Source of the DNA: Leucobacter coleopterorum
GTDB taxonomy: Bacteria > Actinomycetota > Actinomycetes > Actinomycetales > Microbacteriaceae
Reading direction: 5' to 3'
Length of the DNA stretch: 64,000 bases
NCBI RefSeq assembly: GCF_011382985.1
Contig: NZ_CP049933.1
Location: 1,364,001-1,428,000 of the forward strand
Part shown: positions 30,555 to 40,977 of the stretch, one piece after another
Layout of the letters: each line of letters opens with the position of its first letter
Numbering within the stretch: position 1 is the stretch's first letter
Made by a program: the position numbers and the translations under genes
Notes under the pieces: model-generated
Seen by the model: the letters and a program-made list of their open reading frames with translations, nothing else
Told to the model about the DNA's origin: nothing
Databases searched by the model: none

Positions 30555-31421
30555 ATGTCGAATGAGAATCGACCCTCCCCAGGGTCAATAGTGCTCAGGC
30601 ACGATGCGCTGTACGGAAACGTGGTGTTGGTGACGGGCGCCGGAACTGGAATCGGCAGAGCCATTGCGCTTGATGCGGCCGCGGCCGGAGCGGCGGTGGT
30701 GCTGGTGGGGCGCCGCGAGGACCCGCTTCGCGAAACTGAACGCGAGATCCTTGCCCGTGACGCAGACTGCCTCGTCATTACCGCTGATATTCGCGAAGAA
30801 GTGGACGTAACCCGCATGGTCGATCAAACGCTCGAGCGCTTTGGTTGCATCGATGTGCTCGTGAATAATGCTGGTGGCCAGTTTATGGCCGCCGCGGAAG
30901 ACATCACTCCGAAGGGGTGGCGGGCGGTTCACCGACTTGCGGTAGACGGAAGCTGGATGGTGACTCGCGAGGTCGCCACCCGGTCAATGATTCCGAGGCG
31001 CAGTGGCGTCATCTTCTTTATCGGGTTTTCACCGCGGCGCGGGATCCCGAACATGGTTCACGCCACTGCCGCTCGCGCGGCCCTCGAAAACCTCGCTTCG
31101 GGACTCTCGCTTGAGTGGAGTCGTTACGGCATTCGCTCGCTCTGCGTCAACCCGGGCACCATCAACACTTCAGGTCTGCAGGAGCAGTACGGCGAGTCGG
31201 ATCGCGCCGGTTGGGCCGCCGGGGTGCCGCTCGGACGGCTCGGTTCCGAGTGGGACGTCTCCGCGCTTGTGACGTTCTTAGCAACCCCCGCCGCGGCATT
31301 TGTGACCGGAACAAACATTGTTATTGACGGTGGGGCCGACGCATGGGGAGCCGCGCACCCCGCGCCCTCGCTTGAGACACGATTCGTTGATGATCTGACA
31401 GAAGTAGGAGCCGCACGTTGA
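30555..31421 (+). CDS. SDR resembling peroxisomal-type enoyl-CoA reductase
   Basis: The protein has 288 residues: VVLVTGAGTGIGRAIALDAAAAGA, VGRR (favouring NADP), LVNNAGGQF and FVTGTNIVIDGGADAW. The usual YxxxK is replaced by HATAARAALENLASGLSLEW, as in PECR/DECR-type enoyl-CoA or dienoyl-CoA reductases, which lack the classical Tyr. It is first in the TetR-controlled operon. Reduction of an unsaturated acyl-CoA fits the operon. TGA overlaps the next start (TTGA). Confidence 0.82.
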   Translation: MSNENRPSPGSIVLRHDALYGNVVLVTGAGTGIGRAIALDAAAAGAAVVLVGRREDPLRETEREILARDADCLVITADIREEVDVTRMVDQTLERFGCIDVLVNNAGGQFMAAAEDITPKGWRAVHRLAVDGSWMVTREVATRSMIPRRSGVIFFIGFSPRRGIPNMVHATAARAALENLASGLSLEWSRYGIRSLCVNPGTINTSGLQEQYGESDRAGWAAGVPLGRLGSEWDVSALVTFLATPAAAFVTGTNIVIDGGADAWGAAHPAPSLETRFVDDLTEVGAAR

Positions 31422-33486
31422 ACACACGCGAATTTACTGCACTCTTCGAGCCGAAGTCCGTTGCGATTCTCGGTGCCAGTAACGACGAAACGAAGTACGG
31501 TAACTGGTTGAGTGTGCAGGCCCTGAAGATGCTGGATCACCGCAGCGTTCACCTCGTGAATCATCGAGGGGTGTCGGTTCTCGGGCAACCGCCGACGTCG
31601 TCACTGAGCGATATTGATGGTGGGGTCGACCTCGTAGCCATTACCGTTCCAGCAGGCGGGTTTGAACTGGCCATTGAAGATGCGATCGGTGCGGGGGCAA
31701 AAGCGATCATTGGCGTCACCGCCGGGTTTGCCGAACTCGGCGCCGAAGGGCGTGAGATGCAAAACCGTGTGGTGCGGCGGGTACGCGACGCTGGGGCATT
31801 GCTCATCGGCCCCAACTGTTTGGGAGTTCTTGATACCTCGTCAGGGCTCACTCTCGCTTCCAACCCGCTGCCCAAGGGGAGGTAGCACTCCTGTCGCAGA
31901 GCGGAAACATGGCGCTTGAGCTCAGCGGATTTCTGAGTGAGCGTGGGCTGGGGTTCTCGCGGTTTGTCTCCCTGGGTAACCAGGCGGACGTGACAGCTGC
32001 CGAGTTGATTGAGGCCTGTGCGGATCACGAGGCCACTCGCGTGATTGCCCTGTACTGTGAAGATTTCGGTGATGGCAGGGCCTTCACCCGTGCAGCTGCC
32101 CGTGCGGTCGACGCGGGGAAACCCGTCATTCTCATGACCGTGGGTGGCAGTGAAGCATCTATTCGCGGGGCCCAGTCGCACACGGGGGCGCTGACCTCAG
32201 ACAGCGCAGTCATCGATGCTGCCTGCCGCGACGCCGGCATCGTACGGGTTGCGACACCTCGCGCGCTGGCGGACGCGGCAAAGGTGCTGCTGAGGTTTGG
32301 CACCGGGCACAGGCCTCATCGGGTAGCCGTCGTTGCTGACGGAGGCGGCCACGGCGGAATCGCCTCGGACACGTGCGAGCGGGTCGGACTATCTGTCACC
32401 GCCCTGAGTGCAGAACTGAGTCGAGAGATAGGCGATTTACTCCCTCCTTCGGCAGGTACCGCAAACCCCATCGACCTTGCCGGAGCGGGGGAGCAAGACA
32501 ACCCGTCGTTTGCCCACGTACTTGAAGCGTGTCTGCGCAGTGATGAGGTCGACGCGGTGCTCTTCACCGGGTACTTCGGCGGGTATGGTGCCTACGGTGA
32601 GGGGCTAGCCGCCGAAGAATTGTGTACTGCACAGCGAATGATCGACCTTACGGCTGCGCATGGCAAACCCGTGATTATGCACACGATGGCTCACGAGTCA
32701 CCGGCCGCCGAATTGCTAGACACGCAGGGAATGCCCGTGTTCTCCGCTGTGGAGGATGCGGTTGGTGCTCTCGCCGCACTTGGAGGAGCCTCACGGCCGG
32801 ACACATTGGAGCCGGGCGCAACCGAGCCAAACGTTGAACTAGTCAGTGACGACTACTGGCTGGAGCGCGAAATGCTCACCGCGATCGGAGTGCCCTTCGC
32901 TGCGGCAGAGCGAGTTCAGAACGCGGCTGAGGCAGTGGAAGCAGCTGAACGCATTGGTTACCCTGTTGTCTTGAAAGCACTCGGACTGCTTCACAAATCA
33001 GACACGGGCGGTGTTGCCCTGGGCCTAAGTGACGAGGAGGCCCTGGTCACCGCCCTGGATCGCATGCAGCAGACGCTTTCGCCTCCCGGCTACGTGCTGG
33101 AGCGTATGGTCGACACGCGGGACGCCGTTGAAGTCATCGTTGGAGTGCAACGTGACCCGAGATTCGGTCCAATCGCAATGGCAGGGGCTGGCGGCGTGTT
33201 TACCGAGGTGCTCGGTGACGTGGCGTTTGCGTTTGCCCCGGTGAGTGCCCAGCGCGGCACGGAGCTCTTCCGATCGCTGCGCACTGCCCGACTGCTCGAC
33301 GACTATCGGGGTCGCCCCGCGGTAGACGTTCCAGGGGCTGCGGAGGTACTCGCCAAGGTTTCAGCGTTCGCGGCGGCCAATCCTCGCGTCAGCGAGATTG
33401 AAATCAACCCACTGCTCGTTTCGCCTCAGGGAACTCTCGCGCTCGACGCACGAGTGATCCTCGCGCCCGAAGTAACCAACGATTAA
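31418..33486 (+). CDS. ADP-forming acyl-CoA synthetase, one frameshift
   Basis: The reconstructed 689-residue protein has the fused alpha-beta architecture of NDP-forming acetate/acyl-CoA ligases: an N-terminal CoA-binding domain (FEPKSVAILGASND), a succinyl-CoA-ligase-like domain (LLIGPNCLGVLDT, QSGNMALELS) and a C-terminal ATP-grasp (RIGYPVVLKALGLLHKSDTGGVALGL). The phosphohistidine is probably in VADGGGHGG or nearby. The break is at GGGG 31876-31879, where one G restores PLPKGEVALLSQSGN. TTG 31418 has GTAGGAG upstream. It activates the operon's acid substrate. Confidence 0.87.
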
Positions 33487-33519
33487 CCGTCTACAGATAA
33501 CTCTCTACAGAAAGAAGCC

Positions 33520-34753
33520 ATGATGGAATTTGCATACACCAACCGCCTCTCTGAGCTTCGTGAACGCGCGCGATCCCTGGCGAATGTGCTTGAGACCTTT
33601 GAACTTGAGTGCGAGGAGAACAACGGGCTCAGTGCGGAGTCACACGCGACGATCAAACAGGCCGTACTCGACCACCAACTGAACGCCATCAACACCCCCG
33701 TGGAATACGGCGGAACCGGACTTTCGGTGTTGGAACAGGCCGTTGTGCAAGAGCAGCTTGGCCGCGTGACAGGTGTGCTGTGGGACACCGTGTGGCGGCC
33801 AGCAAACCCGCTCGCACACGCCACCCCGAGCAGCGCGAGCGCTACCTGATTCCGGGGGCTCGCGGTGACCGCCGTGATGCCGTGGCTATTTCGGAAGCGC
33901 TGGCCGGATCCGACTTCTCCTCAGCCACCACAAGCGCGACCCCAACGGAAGATGGCGGTTACCTGTTGAACGGCGAGAAGTGGTTTGTGACGGTCGGCGA
34001 CGTCGCCGACTACCTGATTGTGCTCGCAATGGTCGGGCAGAACGCGCGCCCACGATATTTCTTGTCGACATCGATACACCGGGAGTCGAGAAGCTTCGTA
34101 CTCCGCGCTACACGCACACCTTTGTGTACGAGCACCCGGAATTCGGTTTTACCGACGTGAAAGTCGGGGCGGACGCGGTGCTCGGCGGCATTGGGCAGGG
34201 ACTCGAACTCACGCGTGACTGGTTTACCGAGGAACGCTTAATGATCGGCGCGCGCACGATTGGTGCCGCAGAGCGTGCGCTTGAACTTGCCGTGGACTGG
34301 GCAAAAACCCGCGTTCAAGGCGGAACCCGCATCTTCGACCACCAACTCATTCAGGGCATGATCGCCGATTCTGTTGCGGAGATCGCCGTGAACCGAGCTC
34401 TGACACACCAGGTTGCCTGGGAATTCGACCAGGCGGATCCCGCAGACCTTGCGCGGCGCAAGACCCTGCATGCAAAGGCAGCGACCGTGAAGCTCGCTGC
34501 CTCAGAAGCCTCGAACCGGATCGCGGATCGGGCAGTACAGATTCTCGGTGGACGCGGCTACATGCGTGAGAACGCAGTCGAGCGTCTGTGGCGTGAGCTG
34601 CGAGTTGATCGTATTTGGGAAGGGACCTCCGAGATTCAGCGTGTTGTCATCGCAAACGAGGTCGACAAGCGTGGGCTGAGCGGTGTGCTGGGATTTAGTG
34701 GGGTAACTGAGACTGAGCAGTCGTGGGCGAGAATACCAGCGCTGGCGCTGTAA
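33520..34753 (+). CDS. acyl-CoA dehydrogenase, two frameshifts
   Basis: The reconstructed protein has 411 residues and covers the acyl-CoA dehydrogenase domains: PVEYGGTGLSVLEQAV, the flavin-binding middle (EALAGSDFSSATT, LNGEKWFVTVGDVADYLIV) and the C-terminal helical domain with FDHQLIQGMIAD, QILGGRGYMREN and the FAD-contact IWEGTSEIQR. Breaks are at CCCC 33824-33827 and CCC 34049-34051; one C at each gives HATPEQRERYLIPG and ARPTIFLVDIDTPGV. It introduces the alpha-beta double bond. Confidence 0.88.
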
Positions 34754-35448
34754 CCGTGAGTCGTGCCGGCGCAGTTGCGCTGGTCATGATCGACCGGCCC
34801 CTCAAACGCAACGCACTCTCCACACACATGGAGAGTGAACTGCAACGGGCGATTCAGAGCGGAGACGTATCGAGTAGTCGGGCAGTGGTGATCACCGGAG
34901 CAGGGGGGTGTTTCTCTGCCGGAGCCGACACAACGGAGCTCCGGGAAATGACCCCCTCAGCAATCGCCAGCTACTACCGCGAAAGCGGCGGAGTCTACGA
35001 ACAGATCGCGAACTTGAGGCAACCAGTTATCGTCGCGATCACCGGCTACTGCCTGGGCGGTGGGCTCGAGCTCGCGCTCGCCGCGGACACCCGCGTGGCC
35101 GACGAAGACGCGGTATTCGGGTTTCCCGAGATTGGGATCGGCATACTGCCCTCATCGGGAGGGGTGACTCGCGCCATCCGATGTGTTGGCGCGGGTCGTG
35201 CCCGCGACCTCGTGCTGCGCGGACGTCGTTTCGGCGCGGTGGAAGCGGAGCGATGGGGGATCCTGAACGAACTCACGAAGCGCGGAGAAACCGTCACCCG
35301 AGCCCTGCAGATCGCGAGTGAACTCGCTGAGCTCGATCCCCTCGCGCTCGAACACACCAAACAGGTACTCATGGCGAGTGAGGAGTCAAGCTTGCAGGCC
35401 TCCCTGCTACTTGAGCGATTGGCCTATGCGGCACTGAATCGCACCTAG
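34723..35448 (+). CDS. enoyl-CoA hydratase/isomerase family protein
   Basis: This 241-residue crotonase-fold protein has the oxyanion-hole segments ITGAGGCFSAGADTTEL and GYCLGGGLELALAADTRVA, and the catalytic-Glu region FGFPEIGIGILPSSGG. GTG 34723 retains the first beta strand but overlaps the preceding gene by 31 bp; GTG 34756 is an alternative. It hydrates the enoyl-CoA made by the dehydrogenase. TAG 35446-35448 lies inside a tandem repeat. Confidence 0.87.
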   Translation: MGENTSAGAVTVSRAGAVALVMIDRPLKRNALSTHMESELQRAIQSGDVSSSRAVVITGAGGCFSAGADTTELREMTPSAIASYYRESGGVYEQIANLRQPVIVAITGYCLGGGLELALAADTRVADEDAVFGFPEIGIGILPSSGGVTRAIRCVGAGRARDLVLRGRRFGAVEAERWGILNELTKRGETVTRALQIASELAELDPLALEHTKQVLMASEESSLQASLLLERLAYAALNRT

Positions 35449-35469
35449 GCCTAGGCCTAGGCCTAGGCC
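35444..35469. repeat. CCTAGG tandem repeat
   Basis: There are 4.3 copies of the self-complementary hexamer CCTAGG, directly followed by GAATACGAACGAACGAACAAG with three GAAC/CGAA units. The array contains the stop codon of the hydratase gene and lies 36 bp before the MFS gene. Confidence 0.95.
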
Positions 35470-35505
35470 GAATACGAACGAACGAACAAGATCAAAGGAG
35501 ATCGT

Positions 35506-36870
35506 ATGAGTTCATATGAGTTCATGGAACATCCCGCGAAAAAGGGGTTCCTAACGAAACTGCTGGTTGCGTGCTGCGGGGGTCCCTTCCTCGACGGCTA
35601 CGTCATGAGTATTATCGGCGTGGCCCTGGTGGGGGTGAGCGCTGACTTGCAGACCACCGCCTCAGAAATGGGGATGATCGGTGCAGCCTCACTCGTTGGC
35701 ATTTTTATCGGGGCGGGAGCTTTTGGGTTTCTCACCGACCGATACGGGCGCGAGAAGATGTACGCGGCCGACCTTATCGTGCTGGTGATCGCCTGCGCGC
35801 TCAGCGTGTTTGTGCAGGAAGCCTGGCATCTGATTGCGCTGCGGTTTGTGATCGGCATGGCGATTGGGGCTGACTATCCGATTGCCACGTCGCTGCTGAC
35901 GGAATTCACGCCGTCGAAGAAGCGCGGTTTTATGGTGGGCGCTTCGGCAGCGGCCTGGTCTGCAGGCGCAGTGTCTGCCTACCTGGTGGGGGCGATTGTG
36001 GTCGGGCTCACTGGCAGCAACGAGAACTGGCGGTTGCTGCTGGCATCGACGGCCGTGCTCGGTGTGATCGTGATCCTGCTGCGGCGCGGCATCCCTGAGT
36101 CACCACGGTGGCTCACCCGCAACGGGCGAGTTGCCGAAGCAGAGCAGGTCGCGAAGCAGATTTATAACGTGGATGTTTCGCTCGCTGACGCGGAAGGCGC
36201 TGGGGTGGTGGGCAAGCGCGTGAAGATCGACCTGAAACCGTTGTTCAGGGGTGAATATCTGCGTCGGCTCATTATGTGCAGCGTGCTCTACATTGCGGTA
36301 GTCACCCCTCTCTACGGGCTCGTCACGTTTTTGCCCGCGCTGCTCGAAGGGTTCAACATCGACGGCGGCGGCGTCTCAGGAATGTGGGTTGAAACCGTGA
36401 TCCTCGCGATCACCGTGGCGGGTTCACTGATCGCGATGTCGAAGGTTGACCGATGGGGGCGCAGGCCGCTCGCCGTGTACCCGCTGCTGTTGATGGCCCT
36501 ACCCTTATTGGGACTCTGGCTGTGGGCAGACGGGCCGATCTGGTTTGTGCTGGTCGCGTTCTGCGCTTATAACTTCTTCTCAGGAGGCCCTAGCATTCTG
36601 GTGTGGATCTATCCAAATGAACTGTTTCCCACGGAGTACCGCGCAAGCGCCGTCGGGATCGCTACCGCGGCGAGCCGATTCGGCGCAGCCACGGGAACCT
36701 ACCTGCTACCACTCAGTCTTGAAGCCTTCGGTAGCGGCACGACCATGCTGTTTGGGGCCGTGCTGACCATGATCGCGTTTGTGGTGGTCGTAGCGATGGC
36801 ACCCGAAACCCGGGGGCGCTCGCTAGAGCAAACCGGCTCTATTCCGGTGGTTGCCGCGATGGCTCGCTAG
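35506..36870 (+). CDS. MFS transporter, sugar-porter/aromatic-acid type
   Basis: The protein has 454 residues and 12 predicted helices. MFS signatures are GFLTDRYGREKMYAADL (after helix 2), RFVIGMAIGADYPIATSLLTEFTPSKKRG (helix 4 to loop), and KVDRWGRRPLAVYP in the second half. It is likely a proton symporter importing the operon's acid substrate. AAAGGAG precedes the ATG. It is last in the operon, and its stop abuts the convergent amidase stop with no gap. Confidence 0.88.
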   Translation: MSSYEFMEHPAKKGFLTKLLVACCGGPFLDGYVMSIIGVALVGVSADLQTTASEMGMIGAASLVGIFIGAGAFGFLTDRYGREKMYAADLIVLVIACALSVFVQEAWHLIALRFVIGMAIGADYPIATSLLTEFTPSKKRGFMVGASAAAWSAGAVSAYLVGAIVVGLTGSNENWRLLLASTAVLGVIVILLRRGIPESPRWLTRNGRVAEAEQVAKQIYNVDVSLADAEGAGVVGKRVKIDLKPLFRGEYLRRLIMCSVLYIAVVTPLYGLVTFLPALLEGFNIDGGGVSGMWVETVILAITVAGSLIAMSKVDRWGRRPLAVYPLLLMALPLLGLWLWADGPIWFVLVAFCAYNFFSGGPSILVWIYPNELFPTEYRASAVGIATAASRFGAATGTYLLPLSLEAFGSGTTMLFGAVLTMIAFVVVVAMAPETRGRSLEQTGSIPVVAAMAR

Positions 36871-38257
36871 TTAGAAGCCGCGCACTGTCTCGAACCAGGC
36901 TGCCACACGCAGCAGCATCGGGTCTGTGCCAATGTGAGAGGCGATCTGCAGGCCGATGGTGCGACCGTCGGCCTGCACGCCAGCGCCCACCGACACAGCC
37001 GGTTGCCCCGACATGTTGTACGGCACCGTAAACGAGATGTGACCCATAGTTTCGAGGGGTCGGTGATCGGCATCGGATCCTCCGCCGCGAACGCTGCAAC
37101 AGGTGTGACCGGCGAGAGGATCAGGTCGTAGCCCGCGGTCGCTGCGCGCGTCAGCTGAGCCATTTCGTCAATACGATTGCGGTTGCGGATCGTCTGCGCC
37201 GCCGAGAACTCAGCCCCTGCCAAACACCACTCGGCGATGAACGGCAGCACACTCGCGCGCTCGGCCTCACTCAACTCCTCGTAGTCGGCGTACGATCGGC
37301 TGCGCCAGAAGTCCACGAGGCCATCGAGTACGTCCGCGCCGACGAAGGGGTCAAACGGCTCAATGATTGCCCCAGCCTCAGCGAACAGTGACGCTGCGCG
37401 CTGCACGGTCGCGAGCGTTTCGGGCTCGACGGGGAGGCCTGATCCCGCATCAAGTTGCAGCGCAATCCGCATGCCCTTGGGAGTGAGCGGCTCGGTTGAC
37501 CACTCCATCTCGCCATAGGGGCGACTCAGATAGTCACGCTCATCGGGGCGCCCGATCAGCGACATCAACCGGATGGAATCTGCCACGGTGCGCGTGAGCG
37601 GGCCCGCGGCGCGGCCGTCGTAGGGCACATCCAGGGGATCAGACCCTCACTCGGCTTGAGTGCGGTAAGACCCTGCCAGCTGCCGGGCAGTCGAATCGAG
37701 CCACCGATGTCGGTGCCAACGTGCAGGGGGCCGTACCCGGCCGCTGCCGCGGTTCCAGCCCCAGCGCTCGAGCCACCCGAGGTAAGTGCCGGGTCGAGTC
37801 CGTTGCGCGTGATCCCGTGCAGACTGGAGACCCCAGAAGAGAGCATGCCCCAGTCCGGCATGGTGGTTGATCCGACGATGACTGTGCCGGCCTCAAGTAG
37901 TCGGTCGGTGGTTGGCGCATTGCGCACAGAAACTGGTGGATTCGGAATCGCTGTGCCCGATGGCTTGGGCTGACCAGCCCTAGCGATGTTCTCTTTGACG
38001 GTGACGGGTACGCCGTCGAAGTCGCTGAAAGGGGACCCCGAAGCCCAGCGGGCCGTCGAAGCTGCAGCGTCTGTGCGCACCTGATCCGCGTCGAATAGAT
38101 ACATAGCGTTCAGTTCAGGATCGCGCAGCTTGATTCGTGCGATCACGTCTTCGAGCACGTCGGTGGGTGTGAACGAACCCTTGGCGTACCCCGCGGCGAG
38201 GGCGCCCGCGTCGAGATCGGCGAGGCTGGAATCGTGGGTTGACGGTGGAATAGTCAT
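36871..38257 (-). CDS. amidase-signature hydrolase, two frameshifts
   Basis: The reconstructed protein has 462 residues. The Ser-cisSer-Lys triad is visible: Lys in VPVTVKENIARAG, the Gly/Ser loop LTSGGSSAGAGTAAA, and the nucleophile in GTDIGGSIRLPG. Breaks are at plus-strand 37630-37632 and 37050-37052; restoring one base each gives GLIPWDVPYDGRAAGPL and TMGHISFTVPYNMSGQPAV. ATG 38257 is one base after the transporter ATPase stop, so the two are co-transcribed. It probably hydrolyses an amide brought in by the importer. Confidence 0.86.
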
Positions 38258-38258
38258 G

Positions 38259-40059
38259 TTAAGCAACTCCCGTCAGTTCTTGCCGCAGAGTGAGCGAGGA
38301 ATCGATGAGTCGTTTGGTGTACGGATGCTGCGGTGAGCGATACACCGTTTCGGTGTCGCCCGCCTCGACAATCACTCCCGACTGCATCACGATCACCGAG
38401 TCGCAGAGGTACCGCACCACGTTGAGGTCGTGGGAGACAAACACGAGGGTGAGTCCGTACTCGTCAACCAGGTCTGCGAGCAGGTTCAGCACCTGGGCCC
38501 GCACCGACACGTCGAGTGCGCTCACGGGCTCGTCGGCCACCACAATCTGCGGGCGGCAGATGAGCGCGCGGGCGATCGAGATGCGCTGCCGCTGTCCGCC
38601 CGAGAATTGGTGCGGGTGGCGGCTTGCGGAGGCGGCAGGCAGCCCCACTGCTTCAAGCATCTCGGCGACCATGGCCGTGCGCTCTGTGCTGGTCTCGTTT
38701 CGGCCGCGCACGAGCAGCGGCTCAGAAACAATCTGGCCGACCGTCATGCGTGGATCGAGCGAGCCCATCGGGTCTTGAAACACGATCTGCAAGTTTTGCC
38801 GCAGCTCACGCAGTTGCTGTTCTTTTGCCCCAGTGACCTCGTTACCCGCAACGATCGCGCTGCCGGATGTCGGTTGATCGAGACCCGCAAGGATCCGCAA
38901 CAGTGTTGACTTGCCCGATCCCGACTCGCCAACAACCCCAAGTCGGCCACCTTTGGCCACCTCGAACGAGATGCCCTGCAGCGCCTTCACCTCGGGAGCG
39001 GGCTTGAACAGGCTTGTTTTGCCGCGGGTGTAGGTGCGCACGAGGTCGGTGACGCGCATGACTGGTGGTGCTGAGGTTGTGGCCGGGGGAGACGCGATCT
39101 TGGCCTGTGGTAGCTGCTGAACCACACCTTCGCCCAGCACCGGGGTACATAGTTCTGCGCACTCGCGACGGTGAAGAGACGCCCGGCTTCGTCAACCGCA
39201 TCGAGGTCGGAGGCCGCGAGCAGGCCCCGCGTGTACGCGTGTTGCGGGCGTGTAAACACCTGTTCGGTGGTGCCCTCCTCGACGATCACACCGTGGTTCA
39301 TGACGAGCACACGCGTGCACATGTTCGCGACCACTGCAAGGTCGTGTGTGATGAACAGCAGCCCGGTGTTGCGCTCGCGCACGAGCTCCAGGATCAGATC
39401 GAGAACCTGCCGCTGCACCGTCACGTCGAGCGCGGTGGTTGGCTCATCGCAGAGCAGCAGACTCGGGTCGTTGGCGAGTGCCATCGCGAGCATGACGCGC
39501 TGCCGTTGCCCGCCCGAAAGCTGATGCGGGTACGCCTTGGCGGCCTGTGCGGGGTCCGGCAGGTGCACGGCATCGAGCATCTCGACTGCGCGCCGGTTTG
39601 CCTCGGCCTTGTTTGGTGCGAGCTTGTGCTGCAGCATGATCTCGGCGACCTGGGCGCCGGCCCGCATGAGTGGGTTGAGAGCGGTGAGTGGCTCCTGGAA
39701 CACCATTGCCACGTCTTTGCCGCGCAGACGCATCAGCTCAGACTCGGGGCCTCCAGCAGGTTTCCCGCGTGGCCGTTGAGCGTCACAGAGCCGTCGGCGG
39801 TCACGCCAGCGGGCAGCAGGCCGAGCAGCGCGGTGGTGGTCATGGACTTGCCCGAGCCCGACTCGCCGATGAGTCCGATGCGCTCACCGCGTGCCATGTG
39901 CAGCGAGAAGTCGCTGACGAGGGTGCGATGCGGGGTGCGCACGTTGAGATGGTCAACTGCAAGTAGTGAGTTAGCACTGTGTAGTGAGTTGGCACCGTGT
40001 AGTGAGTTAGCACTGTGTAGTGAGTTGGCACCGTGCGGCGTCTTTGTCTCGTCCGTCAT
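38259..40059 (-). CDS. fused two-domain ABC ATPase of peptide-type importer, two frameshifts
   Basis: The reconstructed 600-residue protein carries two full ABC domains (DppD-DppF-like, as in GsiA). Domain one has Walker A GESGSGKSMTTT, signature LSGGQRQRV and Walker B LLLCDEPTTALD. Domain two has GESGSGKSTLLRI, FSGGQRQRISIARAL and VVADEPVSALD. Breaks are at plus-strand 39746-39749 and 39142-39145, giving LLEAPESELMRLRG and QNYVPPVLGEGV after correction. The N terminus carries an unusual ANSLHS/G repeat. ATG 40059 overlaps the permease stop. Confidence 0.9.
39964..40036. repeat. 18-bp tandem repeat, four copies, coding
   Basis: Four near-identical 18-base units (AGTGAGTTAGCACTGTGT alternating with AGTGAGTTGGCACCGTGT) encode the ANSLHS/ANSLHG hexapeptide repeat at residues about 11-33 of the ATPase. 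The alternation suggests duplication of a 36-base pair. Confidence 0.93.
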
Positions 40060-40975
40060 GACTGACTCCCATTCAGTTTCGGATCGAAGCGGTCGCGCAG
40101 GCCGTCACCGAGCAGGTTGAAGCCCATCACAGCGACCGCAATGGCGACGCCGGGCCAGATCGCGAGCAGCGGGTGGGTGCCGAGGAACTGCTGGGACTCC
40201 TGCAGCATACGCCCCCACGACGGGGTTGGTGGCGGTGTACCGAGACCCAAAAAGCTGAGGCCTGCCTCGGCCAGCACGGCCAGCGCAAACGACACTGAGC
40301 ACTGCACCACGACAATACCGATGATGTTGGGGAGCACATGCCTGAGGGCGATGCGGAAGCGCGACTGGCTTGAGGCGCGTGCCGCGAGCACGTACTCGGT
40401 GCTCATCACCTGCAGCGTGCCGGAGCGCGCGACGCGTGCAAAGCCCGGGATCGTGGAGATGCCGATCGCAATCATCGCGACGAGCGTCGAAGCGCCAAAC
40501 ACCGCGGCGAACATGATGGCGAGCAGCAGCGCCGGGAACGCGAGGGCAATGTCGGAGGCGCGCATAATCACCTCTTCGATCCAGCCACCGCGAATGCCCG
40601 CGAGAATGCCGAGTGGGGTGCCAACCAGCAGCGCGATCCCGACCGAAATGACGCCGACGAAGAGGGTGATGCGAGCACCGTACAGCATTGCTGAAAATAC
40701 GTCGCGACCGTACTTGTCGGTCCCCATGAGGTGCGCCGCGGTGGGGCCCTGCAAGCGGGCGGCAGCGTCGGCCTGCACCGGATCGTACGGCGTCCAAATG
40801 AACGAGATGACGGCCGCGGCAACAACAATGCCCACCAAAATGAGGCCTATGAGGAGCGTGGTTGAGAGCCGACGAGGCTTGCCCTCGGCCTGCACGAGGC
40901 TTGATCCGCCCGGTGCCTGAATCGCACTCGTGCGCGGGGCCTGCACCGGGGAGAAGGGATGTTTTGGGCGGTCAT
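40056..40975 (-). CDS. peptide-type ABC permease (DppC-like), one frameshift
   Basis: The protein has about 306 residues and six membrane helices. It has the N-terminal cytoplasmic segment, GTDKYGRDVFSAMLYGARITLFVG, and the EAA loop ASDIALAFPALLLAIMF with later GLSFLGLGTPPPTPSWG. ATG 40975 lies two bases after the preceding stop. Reading from it requires one base at GGGG 40948-40951 (plus strand), giving TAQNIPSPPVQAPRTSAIQ. Without correction a different, longer start in the other frame would be used. Confidence 0.88.
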
Positions 40976-40977
40976 GG

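Noticed and set aside
38259..40059. Three separate short ABC ATPase genes
   Set aside because: The frames join after two single-base corrections into one two-domain ATPase of 600 residues.
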